Shown here piece by piece: positions 16,701 through 31,960 of a DNA stretch of 64,000 nucleotides; positions within the stretch are counted from its first letter, which is position 1, and every line of letters begins with the position of its first letter. The notes beneath the pieces are model-generated. The model saw nothing but the letters and a program-made list of their open reading frames with translations. It was not told the origin of the DNA and did no database searches. The position numbers and the translations under genes were made by a program. The DNA is from Variovorax paradoxus (GTDB lineage: Bacteria; Pseudomonadota; Gammaproteobacteria; Burkholderiales; Burkholderiaceae_C): the NCBI RefSeq assembly GCF_018614915.1, contig NZ_JAGGNU010000034.1:1-64000 (forward strand). Reading direction: 5' to 3'.

Positions 16701-17255
16701 CTCGACGCGCAGTCGGCCGACCTCAACGAGGCGATCGGCACCCTGGAAGACGCAATCCGCAAGATCGACGCTGAGACGCGCGAACTGCTGGGCGGCACCT
16801 TCAAGATCGTCAACGAGCACTTCAGCCGCATGTTCCCGGAGCTCTTCGGCGGCGGCAACGCCAAGCTCATGATGACCGGCGACGAGATCCTCGACTCCGG
16901 CGTGCAGGTGATGGCGCAGCCGCCCGGCAAGAAGAACCAGACCATCCACCTGCTCTCGGGCGGCGAGAAGGCGCTGACGGCCATCGCACTCGTGTTCGCG
17001 ATCTTCCAGCTCAACCCGGCGCCTTTCTGCCTGCTGGACGAAGTGGACGCGCCGCTGGACGATGCCAACACCGAGCGCTATGCCAAACTGGTAACCGCCA
17101 TGAGCCGCGAGACCCAGTTCCTCTTCATCAGCCACAACAAGATCGCGATGGAGATGGCCGAGCAGCTCATCGGCGTGACCATGCAGGAGCAGGGCGTTTC
17201 GCGCATCGTGGCAGTCGACATGGAATCCGCCGTGTCGATGGTCGAGGCGGCCTAG
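13740..17255 (+). CDS. smc: chromosome segregation ATPase SMC
   Basis: SMC forms the condensin core with ScpA and ScpB that organises the nucleoid. The 1171-residue protein has the N-terminal Walker A GPNGCGKSN (about 31-39), a long coiled coil rich in Glu, Gln, Arg and Ala, a hinge at about 500-640 (APWLTKHGLEGLQGLWSRIH onward), a second coiled coil, and the C-terminal signature LLSGGEKALTAIALVF with Walker B CLLDEVDAPLDDAN. The start is GTG at 13740, giving the conserved MRLNSIKLSGFKSF. It is followed after 13 bp by zipA and then ligA, an order common in Burkholderiales. Confidence 0.95.
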   Translation: MRLNSIKLSGFKSFAEPTNFLLPGQLVGVVGPNGCGKSNIMDAVRWVLGESRASELRGESMQDVIFNGTTTRKQASRSSVELVFDNADHRAGGQWAQFAEIAVKRVLTRDGNSSYYINNQPVRRRDVQDVFLGTGLGPRAYAIIGQGTISRIIESKPEELRLFLEEAAGVSKYKERRRETENRLGDTRENLTRVEDILRELNSNLEKLEKQAEVAARYNTLQSDATRKQHQLWFLKRSESENDQAKVKADAEKAINDLESRMADLRHIEAELETVRQAHYAAGDQVNQAQGKLYEASAEVGRLEGEIRFVVEGRQRVEQRLVQLGEQIAQWNTRREDAEAEIETLAGQGVNAEEQAELLAAQLEEHDGRMPGLEEGQQRAQDEANAQRANVAQVQQQIQVLAADQRNIEEQSRQLTQRAERLRSDQNALAAPDEARLRDLQEQLAAAQEAAGEADARLHELQEAVPQLDDDRRTRQQAVNTEGARNAELSARLEALKALQEKVKTDGKLAPWLTKHGLEGLQGLWSRIHIEQGWENALEAALRERLGALEVSRLDMVRAFGSDAPPAKLAFYSPPAAGAPQGQSALPRLSDLLRLSDAGQQALLVDWLHGCLTAPTLEDALAQRDKLQPGEAIYVKSGHAVTAHSVSFYAQDSEQAGLLARQQEMENLERQLRAQTLIADEARTALARAEAAYGDAASRLVTARREAAETQSRAHELQVETLRLSQLAEQTRARSEQLSNDLGEVEAQLEDLQEKRVAAEARFEELDMQLADSQERHAQLDERVIEAGRALTASREQHRSLERQAQEATFAQRTLEARRGELSRAIETATQQTASLAEEDERARAELGRLSDAAAQAGLQDALALKLERESSLGAARSQYDDLTLKLRASDERRLQLERELDPLRQRITEFQLKEQAARLGFEQYQQLLADAEADLEAIALSIESDKVRLTGLQGEIDRLNREVASLGAVNLAALDELAVASERKTFLDAQSADLNEAIGTLEDAIRKIDAETRELLGGTFKIVNEHFSRMFPELFGGGNAKLMMTGDEILDSGVQVMAQPPGKKNQTIHLLSGGEKALTAIALVFAIFQLNPAPFCLLDEVDAPLDDANTERYAKLVTAMSRETQFLFISHNKIAMEMAEQLIGVTMQEQGVSRIVAVDMESAVSMVEAA

Positions 17256-17268
17256 ACAGACCGCGTCG

Positions 17269-18366
17269 ATGAGCAGTCTCACCGTCGCCCTCGCAATCCT
17301 CGGCGGCCTCGTATTGGCTGCCGTGGTCGGCTACAACACCTGGACCTCGCGCCGCAACGCGCCAAGGCAGCCCGATGCACGAGGCAGCGAGCCGGCCGAG
17401 ATGCCGCCGGCGCCGGTGGTGCGCGAGGAGGAGCCGGTGCTGCACGTCGATCCGCACCATGGCCTCGGCAATGAGCGCCACCAGCCGCTCTTCGACCCGG
17501 ACCTGCCGGCGCCCGGCGCGCTGCCGATCCCGACGGCCGAGCGCCGCGGCGGCCTCGATCCGCTGATCGACGTGATCGCGCCCATCTCGCTGGACGGCCT
17601 GGCCTCGGGTGACGCGGCGATCGCGGCCATGCCCGCCACGCGGCGCGCCGGCAGCAAGCCGGTGGCCATCGAAGGCCTGAACGAGCACACGGGCGAATGG
17701 GAGTCCGCGGCACCCGGCCAGCGCTACGGCGCGTTCCAGGCCGGCGTGCAGCTCGCCAACCGCACCGGCGCGCTCAACGAGATCGAGTACTCCGAATTCG
17801 TCGTCAAGGCGCAGGCCTTCGCCGACGCGGTGAACGGTGCGCCCGAGTTTCCCGAGATGCTCGATGAAGTCGCGCGCGCCCGCGAGCTCGACCAGTTCGC
17901 CAGTTCGCACGACGCGCAGCTGAGCTTCGTGCTGCGCGCACTGCATGCCGCCTGGAGCCCCGGCTACGTGCAGCAGAACGCGGCGCGGCTGGGCTTCGTG
18001 GCAGGCATCATTCCGGGCCGGATGGTGCTGCCTGCGGCCGAAGTGGGGCTGCCCCCCATCCTCGGCCTGTCCTTCGACACCCAGGCCGCATTGGCCGACG
18101 ACCCGGCGCAGTCGGCGATCCGCGAACTCACGCTGAGCCTCGACGTGCCCCAGGTCGACCGTGCCGAGCGGCCTTTCGAACGCATGCGCGAAACCGCCGC
18201 CACGCTGGCGCGCGAGATGGACGGCATCGTGACCGACAGCGACGGCCAGCCCCTGCGCGAGGACACCATGGACGCGATCGGCGCCGACCTCCAGCAGCTC
18301 TACGACACGCTCGATTCGCGCGAGCTCTCGGCCGGCTCGCCGTTGGCGCGCCGTTTATTCTCGTGA
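17269..18366 (+). CDS. zipA: cell division protein ZipA (FtsZ-binding)
   Basis: ZipA anchors FtsZ filaments to the inner membrane. The 365-residue protein has an N-terminal membrane helix (about 4-21, LTVALAILGGLVLAAVVGYN), a Pro/Glu-rich linker, and a C-terminal globular domain from about 120 that corresponds to the FtsZ-binding domain, though it diverges from the E. coli sequence. Assignment rests on this architecture and on the position between smc and ligA, where betaproteobacteria carry zipA. The start lies 13 bp after the smc stop, so co-transcription is likely. Confidence 0.8.
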   Translation: MSSLTVALAILGGLVLAAVVGYNTWTSRRNAPRQPDARGSEPAEMPPAPVVREEEPVLHVDPHHGLGNERHQPLFDPDLPAPGALPIPTAERRGGLDPLIDVIAPISLDGLASGDAAIAAMPATRRAGSKPVAIEGLNEHTGEWESAAPGQRYGAFQAGVQLANRTGALNEIEYSEFVVKAQAFADAVNGAPEFPEMLDEVARARELDQFASSHDAQLSFVLRALHAAWSPGYVQQNAARLGFVAGIIPGRMVLPAAEVGLPPILGLSFDTQAALADDPAQSAIRELTLSLDVPQVDRAERPFERMRETAATLAREMDGIVTDSDGQPLREDTMDAIGADLQQLYDTLDSRELSAGSPLARRLFS

Positions 18367-18390
18367 GGTTGACTATTCTTTCTTCCGCCA

Positions 18391-20563
<2,173 letters not shown>

Positions 20564-20663
20564 CGGGACCGGTGCTTTACCGAGCGTTACGCCGCTTCAT
20601 ACAAGCGCAGTCAACACCGCCTACAACCGAACGTTGAACAAGGGTGCCGACCAGGAGTCCATC

Positions 20664-21080
20664 ATGAACAGAATTCGTCTCATCGGAACTTGCCTCGCCC
20701 TCGGCGGTGTCGCCGTACTCGGCGGCTGCGTCGCCTATCCGGCGGGCTCCTACGGGTACTCCGACCCCTACTACGTGGATCCGGGCCCGGTCGTCGTACA
20801 GCCGAATGTGTACATCGATGGCAGCTACTACTCGCGGCCACGCTATCCCTACTACGGCCGTCCGGGCTACTATGGCCCGCGCCAAGGCTACGCCCATCCG
20901 GGCTGGGCGCCGCACCCCGGGGCTGGGCCGCGTCCGGGGGCTGGACCTCGGCCTGGCGCAGGTCCGCGGCCCGGCGGTGGCGTGGCCGGCAACATCGTCC
21001 CGGTTCCGCCCGGCCGCTCGCCGAGCGAGATCAACCGCATGCTGTCGTCGCCGGATTCGCGCAACCAGACGCCGCCCTGA
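20664..21080 (+). CDS. small Tyr/Pro/Gly-rich lipoprotein
   Basis: A 138-residue protein with signal sequence and lipobox LGGC (Cys22). The mature part is rich in Tyr, Pro and Gly and contains YGRPGYYGPRQGYAHPGWAP followed by a three-fold PGAGPR repeat (about 90-110). It ends in a short conserved-looking tail, GRSPSEINRMLSSPDSR. The start ATG has a CAGGAG site and gives the signal peptide; the open frame extends upstream only by chance. Such proteins are common envelope components of unknown function. It lies between ligA and def on the same strand. Confidence 0.7.
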   Translation: MNRIRLIGTCLALGGVAVLGGCVAYPAGSYGYSDPYYVDPGPVVVQPNVYIDGSYYSRPRYPYYGRPGYYGPRQGYAHPGWAPHPGAGPRPGAGPRPGAGPRPGGGVAGNIVPVPPGRSPSEINRMLSSPDSRNQTPP

Positions 21081-21116
21081 GTTCGTTCGCGGCTGCGCTG
21101 GCGATAATTGCGCCTC

Positions 21117-21656
21117 ATGACGGTACGCGAGATTCTCAAGATGGGCGACCCGAGGCTGCTGCGCATTGCACAGCCCGTCGCCGCCTATGACACCGACGAG
21201 CTGCACCTGCTGGTGCGCGACATGTTCGAGACCATGCATGCCGTCAATGGCGCCGGCCTCGCGGCGCCGCAGATCGGCGTCGACGAGCAGTTGGTGATCT
21301 TCGGCACCGACACCGTCAATCCGCGCTACCCCGATGCGCCGATCGTGCCGCGCACCGTGCTTCTCAACCCCGTGATCACGCCGGTCGGCGACGAGGAAGA
21401 GGAGGGCTGGGAAGGTTGCCTCTCGGTGCCGGGCCTGCGCGGCGTGGTGCCGCGTTTCGCCACCATCCGCTACACCGGCTTCGACCCGTATGGCGACCCC
21501 ATCGATCGCACCGTGAGCGGCTTTCACGCGCGCGTGGTGCAGCACGAGGTTGATCATCTGCTGGGCAAGCTCTACCCGATGCGGGTGCGCGATTTCTCGC
21601 GCTTCGGCTATACCGAGGTCCTGTTTCCAGGCCTCGATGCCGCCGAAGACGATTGA
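21117..21656 (+). CDS. def: peptide deformylase
   Basis: Def removes the formyl group from nascent N-terminal methionine. The 179-residue protein has all three motifs: [10 protein letters not shown] (about 46-55), EGCLSVPG with metal ligand Cys101, and QHEVDHLLG with His143, Glu144 and His147. ATG 21117 starts the conserved [15 protein letters not shown]; an in-frame TTG nine bases upstream is less likely. The EEEEGWEGC segment and length suit a beta/gammaproteobacterial second deformylase as well as the main one, so it need not be the only copy; no fmt gene is adjacent. Confidence 0.93.
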   Translation: MTVREILKMGDPRLLRIAQPVAAYDTDELHLLVRDMFETMHAVNGAGLAAPQIGVDEQLVIFGTDTVNPRYPDAPIVPRTVLLNPVITPVGDEEEEGWEGCLSVPGLRGVVPRFATIRYTGFDPYGDPIDRTVSGFHARVVQHEVDHLLGKLYPMRVRDFSRFGYTEVLFPGLDAAEDD

Positions 21657-21668
21657 AGCGCGGCTTCT

Positions 21669-22073
21669 TCAGTTGTACTTGCCGCCGGTGCCGCCGACGC
21701 TAAAGCGGCCGGCGCCCAGGAAGGCCACTGCCAGCGCGGCGAACAGGAACATGCCCTGCAGTTCGAGGGCCCAGCCGCCGCTCTTTCCGATCACGCCCAG
21801 ATCCTTCATGTGCACGAGCCAGATCGCCACCAGCATGTTGATGACGGTGATCCATGCCGCCGGCCGCGTGTAGAGGCCGATGATCAGCAGCACCGGCGCC
21901 ACGATCTCGCCGACATAGGTGAGATAGGCCAGCGCGCCTGGCAGGCCGTGCGAGACCAGTATGTTGGACACGAAGCCTACGCCTCCGGTGATCTTCGCAA
22001 TGCCGTGGAGCAGGATCAGGATACCCAGCGCCAGGCGCAGAACGAGTTTGCCGGTGTCGTCGGAACGGATCAT
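21669..22073 (-). CDS. DoxX-family membrane protein
   Basis: A 134-residue protein with four predicted membrane helices. The DoxX pattern is visible in LVLRLALGILILLHGIAKI (about 9-27), the glycine-rich loop and AYLTYVGEIVAPVLLIIGLY (about 49-68). Members of the family associate with oxidoreductases in redox stress or thiosulfate-quinone chemistry, but most are uncharacterised. It is convergent with def, with 12 bp between the stops, and lies upstream of nothing on its own strand that suggests an operon; glnD begins over 2.5 kb away. Confidence 0.8.
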   Translation of the reverse strand: MIRSDDTGKLVLRLALGILILLHGIAKITGGVGFVSNILVSHGLPGALAYLTYVGEIVAPVLLIIGLYTRPAAWITVINMLVAIWLVHMKDLGVIGKSGGWALELQGMFLFAALAVAFLGAGRFSVGGTGGKYN

Positions 22074-22152
22074 GTCGAAGCCCTTCTGTTGTTAAAAAAA
22101 CAGGGGCGATTGTGGTCGATATCGAGCCGGTTCCCAAGAATCGCGACGGCAA

Positions 22153-24741
22153 TCAGGCGGCAAGCGCTTCGAGCAGTTCGGTTTCGATCGCAAGCTGCGC
22201 GCGCTGTCCCTGCAGTTCGGAGCCGCTGATCAGGAAGGTGTCTTCCACGCGCTCGCCCAGGGTCGTGACCTTGGCCAGCTGCAGATTCAGGTGATGGCGG
22301 GCCAGCACGCGTGCGACCGAGTACAGCAGGCCCACGCGATCGCTGGCCGAGATGCTGAGCAGCCACCGCTGCGCCTTCTCGTCGGGCAGCAGGCTGACGC
22401 GTGGCTTGATCGGGAAGCTGCGCACCCGGCGCGACACGCGCCCCTTGCTGGGCTGGGGCAGAGGCCCGGCCTCGTCGAGCGTCTTGGCCAGGCCGGCCTC
22501 GACCATGTTGATCAGGTCGCGGTAGTGCTCGGGGATGAAGGTGGTGACGACCTGAAAGGTGTCGAGCGCGTAGCCGTTGGTGGCCGTGTGCACCTTGGCG
22601 TCCAGGATGCTGAAGGAGGCCTGGTCGAAGTAGCCGCAGATGCGCGCGAACAGGTCCGGCTGATCGGGCGTGTAGACCACCACCTGCAGTCCCTCGCCCA
22701 CGGGCGAGAGCCGTGCGCGGACGATGGCCGGCGCATGCGGGTCCACGGCCACCTCCTTGTGCGGAACGTGGCGCGACAGCTGCATGGTGTGCCACGCGAT
22801 CTCTGACGCGTCGTGGCGCATGAAGTAGCCCACCTCGAGCGTCTCCCACAGCGCCTTGTGCGCTTCGAAGGGCTGCGCGTGCAGCGCGAGCTGTATCAGG
22901 GCCTCGCGCTTGCGCGCCTCGACTTCGGCACCCGGGTCGGGCATGCGGCCGCCCAGCGCGCGCAGCGTCGAGCGGTAGAGGTCCTCGAGCAGCTTGCCTT
23001 TCCAGGCGTTCCATACGCGCGGCGAGGTGCCGCGGATGTCGGCAATGGTGAGCAGGTAGAGCGCCGTCAGGTAGCGCTCGTTGCCGACGCGTCTCGCGAA
23101 GTTGCCGATGACCTGCGGATCGCTCAGATCCTGCTTCTGCGCAACCTGGCTCATCACGAGATGCTGGGCCACCAGGAACTCGATCAGCCTCGCGTCCTCG
23201 CGCCCGATATCGTGCTGGCGGCAGAAGCGGCGGACGTCGCGCGCCCCCAGTTCCGAATGGTCGCCGCCGCGGCCCTTGGCGATGTCGTGGAACAGGGCCG
23301 CGACATAGAGGATCCAGGGCTTGTCCCAGCCGGCTGCGAGCTGCGAGCAGGAGGGGTATTCGTGCGCGTGCTCGACGATGAAGAAACGCCGCACGTTGCG
23401 CAGCACCATCAGGATGTGCTGATCGACCGTGTAGACGTGGAACAGGTCGTGCTGCATCTGCCCGACGATGCTGCGGAACACGCGCAGGTAGCGCCCCAGC
23501 ACCGAGGTCTGGTTCATGAGCCTGAACGCGTGCGTGATGCCACGCGGCTCCAGCAGTATGCGCATGAAGGTCACGTGGTTCACGCGGTCGTTGCGGAATT
23601 TGCTGTCCATCACGTGGCGCGCGTTGTAGAGCGCGCGCAGCGTGCGGGCCGAGAGGCCGTCGACGCCGATGGTCTTCTGGTAGAGCAGGAAGGTTTCGAG
23701 GATCGCGTGCGGATCCTTGAGGTACAGGTCATCGCTCGCGACCTCGATCAGCCCGCCCTTCTCGAAGAAGCGGTCGTTGATGCGCGTCGGCTCGTCGGCT
23801 TGCGGCTGCAGCCGCTCGGCGATGTTGAGCAGGAGGATCTGGTTCAGTTGCGTGACCGCCTTGGCCGCCCAGTAATAGCGGCGCATCAGCGCCTCGCTGG
23901 ATTTGCGCTGAGACTCGCCGACGTAGCCGAAGGTGGCGGCCACGGCGGTCTGCAGGTCGAACACCAGGCGGTCCTCGCGCCGGTTGGCGGTCACGTGAAG
24001 GCGCGCGCGAACCAGGCTCAGGAGCGCCTCGTTGCGCTTGATCTGCTGCACCTCGAACGCGGTCGCCAGGCCGTTCTTCGCGAGATCGTCCCAGCGCTTG
24101 CCGAAGCCGGCGGCCTTGGTCACCCAGAGGACGGTCTGGAGATCCCGCAGGCCACCGGGCGATTCCTTGCAATTGGGCTCGAGCGCGTACGGCGTGTTGT
24201 CGAACTTCTGGTGGCGGTGCCGCATCTCCTGCGACTTGGCCGCAAAGAAGGCCTGCGGATCGATGGCGGCGACGAAGCGCTTGCGGAAGGCCGCGTAGAG
24301 CTTCTTGTCGCCAGCGAGGAGGCGGGATTCGAGCAGCGAGGTCTGGACCGTGACGTCCTTGGATGCTTCTGCCAGGCATTCGTCGACCGTGCGCACGCTG
24401 GAGCCGATCTCGAGCCCGGTGTCCCAACACCGGCCGATGAAGGCCTCGATCCGGGCCGGCGCGATGTCGGTCGCATGGTCCTGCGGCAGCAGCAGCAGCA
24501 CGTCGACGTCGGAATAGGGGAACAGCTCGCCCCGCCCGAAGCCGCCGACGGCGACCAGGGCGAACTGGTTGCCGAAGCCCGCATCGGCCCACAGCGCGTG
24601 CAGCGCCTCGTCGGCCAGGGCCGCCAGCTGCCGCAACACCGTGTGGACGCTGCGCGTGGGCGCGCGCGCGCTGCGCAGTTGGTCGAACAGCGCCAGCTTG
24701 TGCGTGCGATAGGCATCGCGTAACGATGGAATGTCCACCAT
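22153..24741 (-). CDS. glnD: bifunctional uridylyltransferase/uridylyl-removing enzyme GlnD
   Basis: GlnD senses glutamine and modifies the PII proteins to control nitrogen assimilation. The 862-residue protein has a nucleotidyltransferase motif [15 protein letters not shown] (66-80), an HD phosphohydrolase domain with [16 protein letters not shown], and two C-terminal ACT domains (the first around [20 protein letters not shown], the second around [17 protein letters not shown]). I chose ATG 24741 ([11 protein letters not shown]); the open frame continues 42 residues upstream into the map tail without conservation. It lies 26 bp downstream of map, consistent with a map-glnD operon. Confidence 0.95.
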   Translation of the reverse strand: MVDIPSLRDAYRTHKLALFDQLRSARAPTRSVHTVLRQLAALADEALHALWADAGFGNQFALVAVGGFGRGELFPYSDVDVLLLLPQDHATDIAPARIEAFIGRCWDTGLEIGSSVRTVDECLAEASKDVTVQTSLLESRLLAGDKKLYAAFRKRFVAAIDPQAFFAAKSQEMRHRHQKFDNTPYALEPNCKESPGGLRDLQTVLWVTKAAGFGKRWDDLAKNGLATAFEVQQIKRNEALLSLVRARLHVTANRREDRLVFDLQTAVAATFGYVGESQRKSSEALMRRYYWAAKAVTQLNQILLLNIAERLQPQADEPTRINDRFFEKGGLIEVASDDLYLKDPHAILETFLLYQKTIGVDGLSARTLRALYNARHVMDSKFRNDRVNHVTFMRILLEPRGITHAFRLMNQTSVLGRYLRVFRSIVGQMQHDLFHVYTVDQHILMVLRNVRRFFIVEHAHEYPSCSQLAAGWDKPWILYVAALFHDIAKGRGGDHSELGARDVRRFCRQHDIGREDARLIEFLVAQHLVMSQVAQKQDLSDPQVIGNFARRVGNERYLTALYLLTIADIRGTSPRVWNAWKGKLLEDLYRSTLRALGGRMPDPGAEVEARKREALIQLALHAQPFEAHKALWETLEVGYFMRHDASEIAWHTMQLSRHVPHKEVAVDPHAPAIVRARLSPVGEGLQVVVYTPDQPDLFARICGYFDQASFSILDAKVHTATNGYALDTFQVVTTFIPEHYRDLINMVEAGLAKTLDEAGPLPQPSKGRVSRRVRSFPIKPRVSLLPDEKAQRWLLSISASDRVGLLYSVARVLARHHLNLQLAKVTTLGERVEDTFLISGSELQGQRAQLAIETELLEALAA

Positions 24742-24767
24742 GGCAGCCCTGAGAGGCTGGGGCCGCG

Positions 24768-25592
24768 TCAAGCCGCGGCGTTGACGAAGGCGGGCGGCGG
24801 GGGGCTGCCCGCCGAAAGCGTGAGCACCTCGTAGCCGGTCTCGGTGACCAGCACCGTGTGCTCCCATTGCGCCGACAGCGAATGGTCGCGCGTGACGATG
24901 GTCCAGCCGTCGTACTGGCCGCCGCGGGCGTCTTCCTTGATGTCGCGCTTACCGGCGTTGATCATCGGCTCGATGGTGAAGGTCATGCCGGGCTTGAGCT
25001 CGTCCAGCGTGCCGGGCTTGCCGTAGTGCAGCACCTGCGGCTCTTCATGGAAGCCGCGGCCGATGCCGTGGCCGCAGAACTCGCGCACCACCGAGAAGCC
25101 GTTGCTCTCGGCAAAGCGCTGGATCGCAAAGCCGATGTCGCCCAGGTGCGCGCCCGGCTTCACCTTGACGATGCCGTGCCACATGGCGTCGTAGGTGAAG
25201 GTGCACAGCCGCTTGGCCGCGATCGAGGCGTCGCCCACGACGAACATGCGGCTGGTGTCGCCGTGCCAGCCGTCCTTGATGACGGTGATGTCGCAGTTGA
25301 CGATGTCGCCCTTCTTCAGTGGCTTGTCGTTCGGAATGCCATGGCAGACCACGTGATTGACCGAGGTGCAGATGGACTTGGGGTAAGGCACGCTGCTCGC
25401 GCCCATGTAGTTCAGCGGGGCCGGAATCGCGCCCTGGACCTGGGTGATGTAGTCGTGCGCCAGCTTGTCGATTTCGTTGGTGGTCACGCCGGGATTGATG
25501 TGCGGGGTCAGGTAGTCCAGCACCTCGGAGGCGAGGCGGCATGCCACGCGCATGCCGGCCACGCCTTCGGCGTCTTTATAGGTAATGCTCAT
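24768..25592 (-). CDS. map: type I methionine aminopeptidase
   Basis: Map removes the initiator methionine. The 274-residue protein includes the substrate His region [11 protein letters not shown], metal ligands in [17 protein letters not shown] (both Asp), [16 protein letters not shown] (His), FTIEPMIN (Glu) and [16 protein letters not shown] (Glu). ATG 25592 begins [15 protein letters not shown]; seven more in-frame codons upstream are not conserved. It is divergent from purL across 116 bp. On the minus strand a GATAAT box lies only about seven bases before the ATG, so a leaderless or near-leaderless transcript is possible, though this is a weak call. Confidence 0.95.
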   Translation of the reverse strand: MSITYKDAEGVAGMRVACRLASEVLDYLTPHINPGVTTNEIDKLAHDYITQVQGAIPAPLNYMGASSVPYPKSICTSVNHVVCHGIPNDKPLKKGDIVNCDITVIKDGWHGDTSRMFVVGDASIAAKRLCTFTYDAMWHGIVKVKPGAHLGDIGFAIQRFAESNGFSVVREFCGHGIGRGFHEEPQVLHYGKPGTLDELKPGMTFTIEPMINAGKRDIKEDARGGQYDGWTIVTRDHSLSAQWEHTVLVTETGYEVLTLSAGSPPPPAFVNAAA

Positions 25593-25708
25593 GCCGGCAA
25601 TTATCCCATCCACCCCGTTAAAATTCAGGGTTGGCGCGGATGGCCCCAGTCAGCGGCCGCCGCCTCCTTTCTCTTGATTCTCAACGCGGCCGACCGGCCG
25701 ATCCGACC

Positions 25709-29747
<4,039 letters not shown>

Positions 29748-29752
<5 letters not shown>

Positions 29753-29843
29753 CCCCCAGGTTGGCTCACTTCGTGTAGCCGCCCACCCCCTCTTCGGGGG
29801 GCAACACCAGCGGCCCGGCAAAGCCGGTTCCGCGGTGTTCCAC
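29748..29843. repeat. dispersed GC-rich intergenic repeat, copy 2
   Basis: This element begins at the purL stop codon (TGA at 29750-29752) and runs to the start of the terminator. It is inverted relative to the copy at 18391-18483 and better preserved in its central hairpin CCACCCCCTCTTCGGGGGGC. The two copies share CGGCAAAGCCGGTTCCGCGG and CACTTCGTG blocks in reverse orientation. Confidence 0.75.
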
Positions 29844-29847
29844 GAAC

Positions 29848-29877
29848 AAAAAAAAGCGGCCTGCAGGCCGCTTTTTT
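29848..29877. terminator. bidirectional intrinsic terminator
   Basis: A perfect 9-bp stem AGCGGCCTG/CAGGCCGCT (29855-29872) is flanked by A-runs on the left and T-runs on the right, so it can terminate both purL on the plus strand and the parvulin gene on the minus strand. Confidence 0.9.
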
Positions 29878-29899
29878 AATGGCTGATGGTGCCCCGGGG

Positions 29900-30682
29900 C
29901 TACTCGACTTTTGCCTTGGCGCGCAGTTCTTCCTGGTACTTCTGCAGCCGTTGCTGCTGCAGCTGCTGCACGATCTGCGGCTTGACGTCCTCGATCTTCG
30001 GCAGCTGGGCCTGGCGGATGTCGTCGACGCGGATGATGTGGTAGCCGAACTGCGACTTGACCGGCGCCGACGTCATCTCGCCCTTCTTGAGCTTGATCAT
30101 CGCTTCCGAGAACTCGGGCACGAAGCTCGCGGGGGCGGCCCAGTCGAGGTCGCCGCCGTTGGCGCCCGATCCCGGGTCCTTGCTCTGCTTCTTGGCGATG
30201 TCCTCGAACTTCTGGCCCTTCTTGAGATCGGCCAGGATCTTCTGCGCCTGGTCTTCCTTCTCGACCAGGATGTGGCGCGCCTTGTATTCCTTGCCGCCGT
30301 TGGTCGCGACGAACTTGTCGTACTCGGCCTGCACATCGGCGTCCGACACGGTGTTCGCCTTGCGATAGTTCTCGAACAGCTGGCGGATCAGGATGGCCTG
30401 GCGCGCGAGTTCGAGCTGGTTCTTGTACTCGTCGGTGCCGTCCAGGCCCTGCTTCTGCGCTTCCTGCATGAAGATTTCGCGGGCCACCACTTCTTCGCGC
30501 AGCTGGCCCTGCATTTCAGGCGTGACCGGCCGGCCGGCTGCCGCGAGCTGCTGGGCCAGCACGTCCATGCGCGCCTTGGGCACCGGCTTGCCGTTGACGA
30601 TGGCCGCGTTCTGGGCGAAAGCGGCGGGGATGGCGCCCAGGAGGGCAGCGGCTGCGACGGCCTGCAGGAGATGTTTCTTCAT
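29900..30682 (-). CDS. periplasmic parvulin-type peptidyl-prolyl isomerase (PpiC/PrsA-like)
   Basis: A 260-residue exported proline isomerase or chaperone for envelope proteins. It has a signal peptide (MKKHLLQAVAAAALLGAIPA, cleavage after AFA at residue 23), a helical SurA/PrsA-type N-terminal region (about 25-130), and a parvulin domain (about 133-225) with YKARHILVEKEDQA, the GGDLDWAAPASFVPEF segment and SQFGYHIIRVDD. A basic Gln-rich tail follows. It is the last gene of the minus-strand operon that starts at selO and ends at the bidirectional terminator. The tail of bolA lies 46 bp upstream. Confidence 0.87.
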   Translation of the reverse strand: MKKHLLQAVAAAALLGAIPAAFAQNAAIVNGKPVPKARMDVLAQQLAAAGRPVTPEMQGQLREEVVAREIFMQEAQKQGLDGTDEYKNQLELARQAILIRQLFENYRKANTVSDADVQAEYDKFVATNGGKEYKARHILVEKEDQAQKILADLKKGQKFEDIAKKQSKDPGSGANGGDLDWAAPASFVPEFSEAMIKLKKGEMTSAPVKSQFGYHIIRVDDIRQAQLPKIEDVKPQIVQQLQQQRLQKYQEELRAKAKVE

Positions 30683-30728
30683 AAGGGGAGGTACTTGTGC
30701 CGCCCTGACGGGCGGGAATCAAAGCGCT

Positions 30729-30992
30729 TCAAAGCGTCTCGATGGCGATGGCGTGAAGGCCCTGTGCGATGAAAAGTTGCAGTGCATCATACACAAGCCG
30801 ATGGCGTGCCACGCGGGTCTTTCCGGCGAACAGCGGCGAGGCGATGCGCACGCGGAAATGGGTGCCATAGCCCTCGGGGCCGGCGCCTGCATGGCCAGCA
30901 TGCGCAGCGCTTTCGTCGATCACCTCCAGCAAGGTAGGTTGCATGGTGTTACGCAGGCGGGCCTCGAGGTCCGCGGAGGTCGGAAGGCTCAT
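30729..30992 (-). CDS. BolA-family protein
   Basis: An 87-residue BolA-like protein; the family binds monothiol glutaredoxins and [2Fe-2S] clusters and influences iron homeostasis and stress morphology. The N-terminal helix [20 protein letters not shown], the central [29 protein letters not shown] (split here: FRVRI, then [13 protein letters not shown]), with the conserved histidine in RHRLVYDAL, are diagnostic. The ATG overlaps the yciB stop (30989-30992, ATGA), so translation is coupled. Length is short of E. coli BolA (105) and close to other compact members. Confidence 0.87.
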   Translation of the reverse strand: MSLPTSADLEARLRNTMQPTLLEVIDESAAHAGHAGAGPEGYGTHFRVRIASPLFAGKTRVARHRLVYDALQLFIAQGLHAIAIETL

Positions 30993-31528
30993 GCCGCGGG
31001 CTTGTCGGACTTGAGGTAGGGCGAGATGTAGAGCCCTTGTGCCACCAGGAAGACGATCGGGAAGGCATAGCCCCAGAGCTTGAAATTGACCCAGGCCTCG
31101 GTGCTGAAATACGCGGCCACGTAGCCGTTGATCGCGGCCATGAACACGCAATAGGCGATCCATGCGACGTTGAGCCGTCCCCAGATCTGGGTCGGCAGCT
31201 CCAGTTGGGCACCGAGCAGCATCTTGAGGAAGTTCTTCCTGAAGATCCAAAGCGCTATGGCAAGCGCCAGGGCCATGGCGCCATAGAGCACCGTCGGCTT
31301 CCACTTGATGAAGCGGTCATCGTGCAGCAGCAGCGTGAGCGAGCCGAACAGCAGGATCAACACCAGCGTGGCCTTCTGCATCGGCAGCAGGCGACGCTCG
31401 TTGTACCAGGCGATGGCCATCTGCAACACCGTCGCCGCCATCAGCACGCCGGTGGCGGTGTAGATGTCGTAGAGCTTGAACGCGCCGAAGAACAGCAGGA
31501 TCGGGAAGAAGTCCAGAAGCAATTTCAT
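30989..31528 (-). CDS. yciB: inner membrane septation protein YciB (IspZ)
   Basis: A 179-residue polytopic protein with five predicted helices, starting [20 protein letters not shown], the family hallmark. The central motif [18 protein letters not shown] and the [20 protein letters not shown] region match YciB, a protein linked to cell-envelope and septum formation. It overlaps bolA by four bases and lies 15 bp downstream of msrB, inside a single minus-strand operon. The specific biochemical role of YciB is not established. Confidence 0.9.
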   Translation of the reverse strand: MKLLLDFFPILLFFGAFKLYDIYTATGVLMAATVLQMAIAWYNERRLLPMQKATLVLILLFGSLTLLLHDDRFIKWKPTVLYGAMALALAIALWIFRKNFLKMLLGAQLELPTQIWGRLNVAWIAYCVFMAAINGYVAAYFSTEAWVNFKLWGYAFPIVFLVAQGLYISPYLKSDKPAA

Positions 31529-31543
31529 GTTGTTTCGTCTGCG

Positions 31544-31960
31544 TCAGGCGTCGTGCTTCTTGAAGTCCAGCGAGGCCGAGTTCATGCAGTAGCGCAAGCC
31601 GGTATCGGTGGGGCCGTCGGGAAACACGTGGCCAAGGTGGGCGCCGCAGTTGGCGCAGACATTTTCGGTGCGCACCATGCCATGCGAGCGATCGACGATG
31701 TTCTTGATCGCACCGGGCACGGCCTCTTGCGAGAAGCTGGGCCAGCCGCAGCCGGCGTCGAACTTGGTGGCCGATTCGAACAGCTTGGCGCCGCAGCAGA
31801 TGCAGTGATAGCTGCCGTCCTCCCAGTGCGCCTCGTACTTGCCCGTGAAGGGGCGTTCGGTGGCGGCGTGTCGCGTGACCTCGAAGGCGCCGCGCTCGGC
31901 GCCTTTCTCGGCCAGGAGCGCTTTCCACTCGGCTTCGGTTTTCTGAATGGGTGCGGTCAT
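31544..31960 (-). CDS. msrB: peptide-methionine (R)-S-oxide reductase MsrB
   Basis: MsrB repairs the R epimer of methionine sulfoxide in proteins. The 138-residue protein has the zinc CxxC pairs in [10 protein letters not shown] and [10 protein letters not shown], the [10 protein letters not shown] motif with a cysteine (about 70-79), and the catalytic cysteine in [11 protein letters not shown] (about 121-131). The start overlaps the selO stop (ATGA at 31957-31960). Clustering with SelO, an enzyme whose activity is redox-controlled, suggests a shared oxidative-stress function. Confidence 0.95.
   Translation of the reverse strand: MTAPIQKTEAEWKALLAEKGAERGAFEVTRHAATERPFTGKYEAHWEDGSYHCICCGAKLFESATKFDAGCGWPSFSQEAVPGAIKNIVDRSHGMVRTENVCANCGAHLGHVFPDGPTDTGLRYCMNSASLDFKKHDA

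Noticed and set aside
13620..17282. Antisense open frame of 1220 codons spanning smc
   Set aside because: It mirrors the real smc gene: in high-GC DNA the complementary strand of a coding region rich in GC3 tends to lack stops. The translation is compositionally biased (Ala, Leu, Arg, Gly, Val) with no motif, while the plus strand has full SMC signatures.
20920..20980. Short direct repeats in the lipoprotein gene, considered as a CRISPR or satellite
   Set aside because: They encode a regular PGAGPR peptide repeat within a clear lipoprotein frame; spacing and unit length do not fit CRISPR.
25593..25708. TAAAAT at 25619-25624 considered as the purL -10 box
   Set aside because: No acceptable -35 lies 16-18 bp upstream (GGCAAT at best), so the promoter was not listed as a feature.
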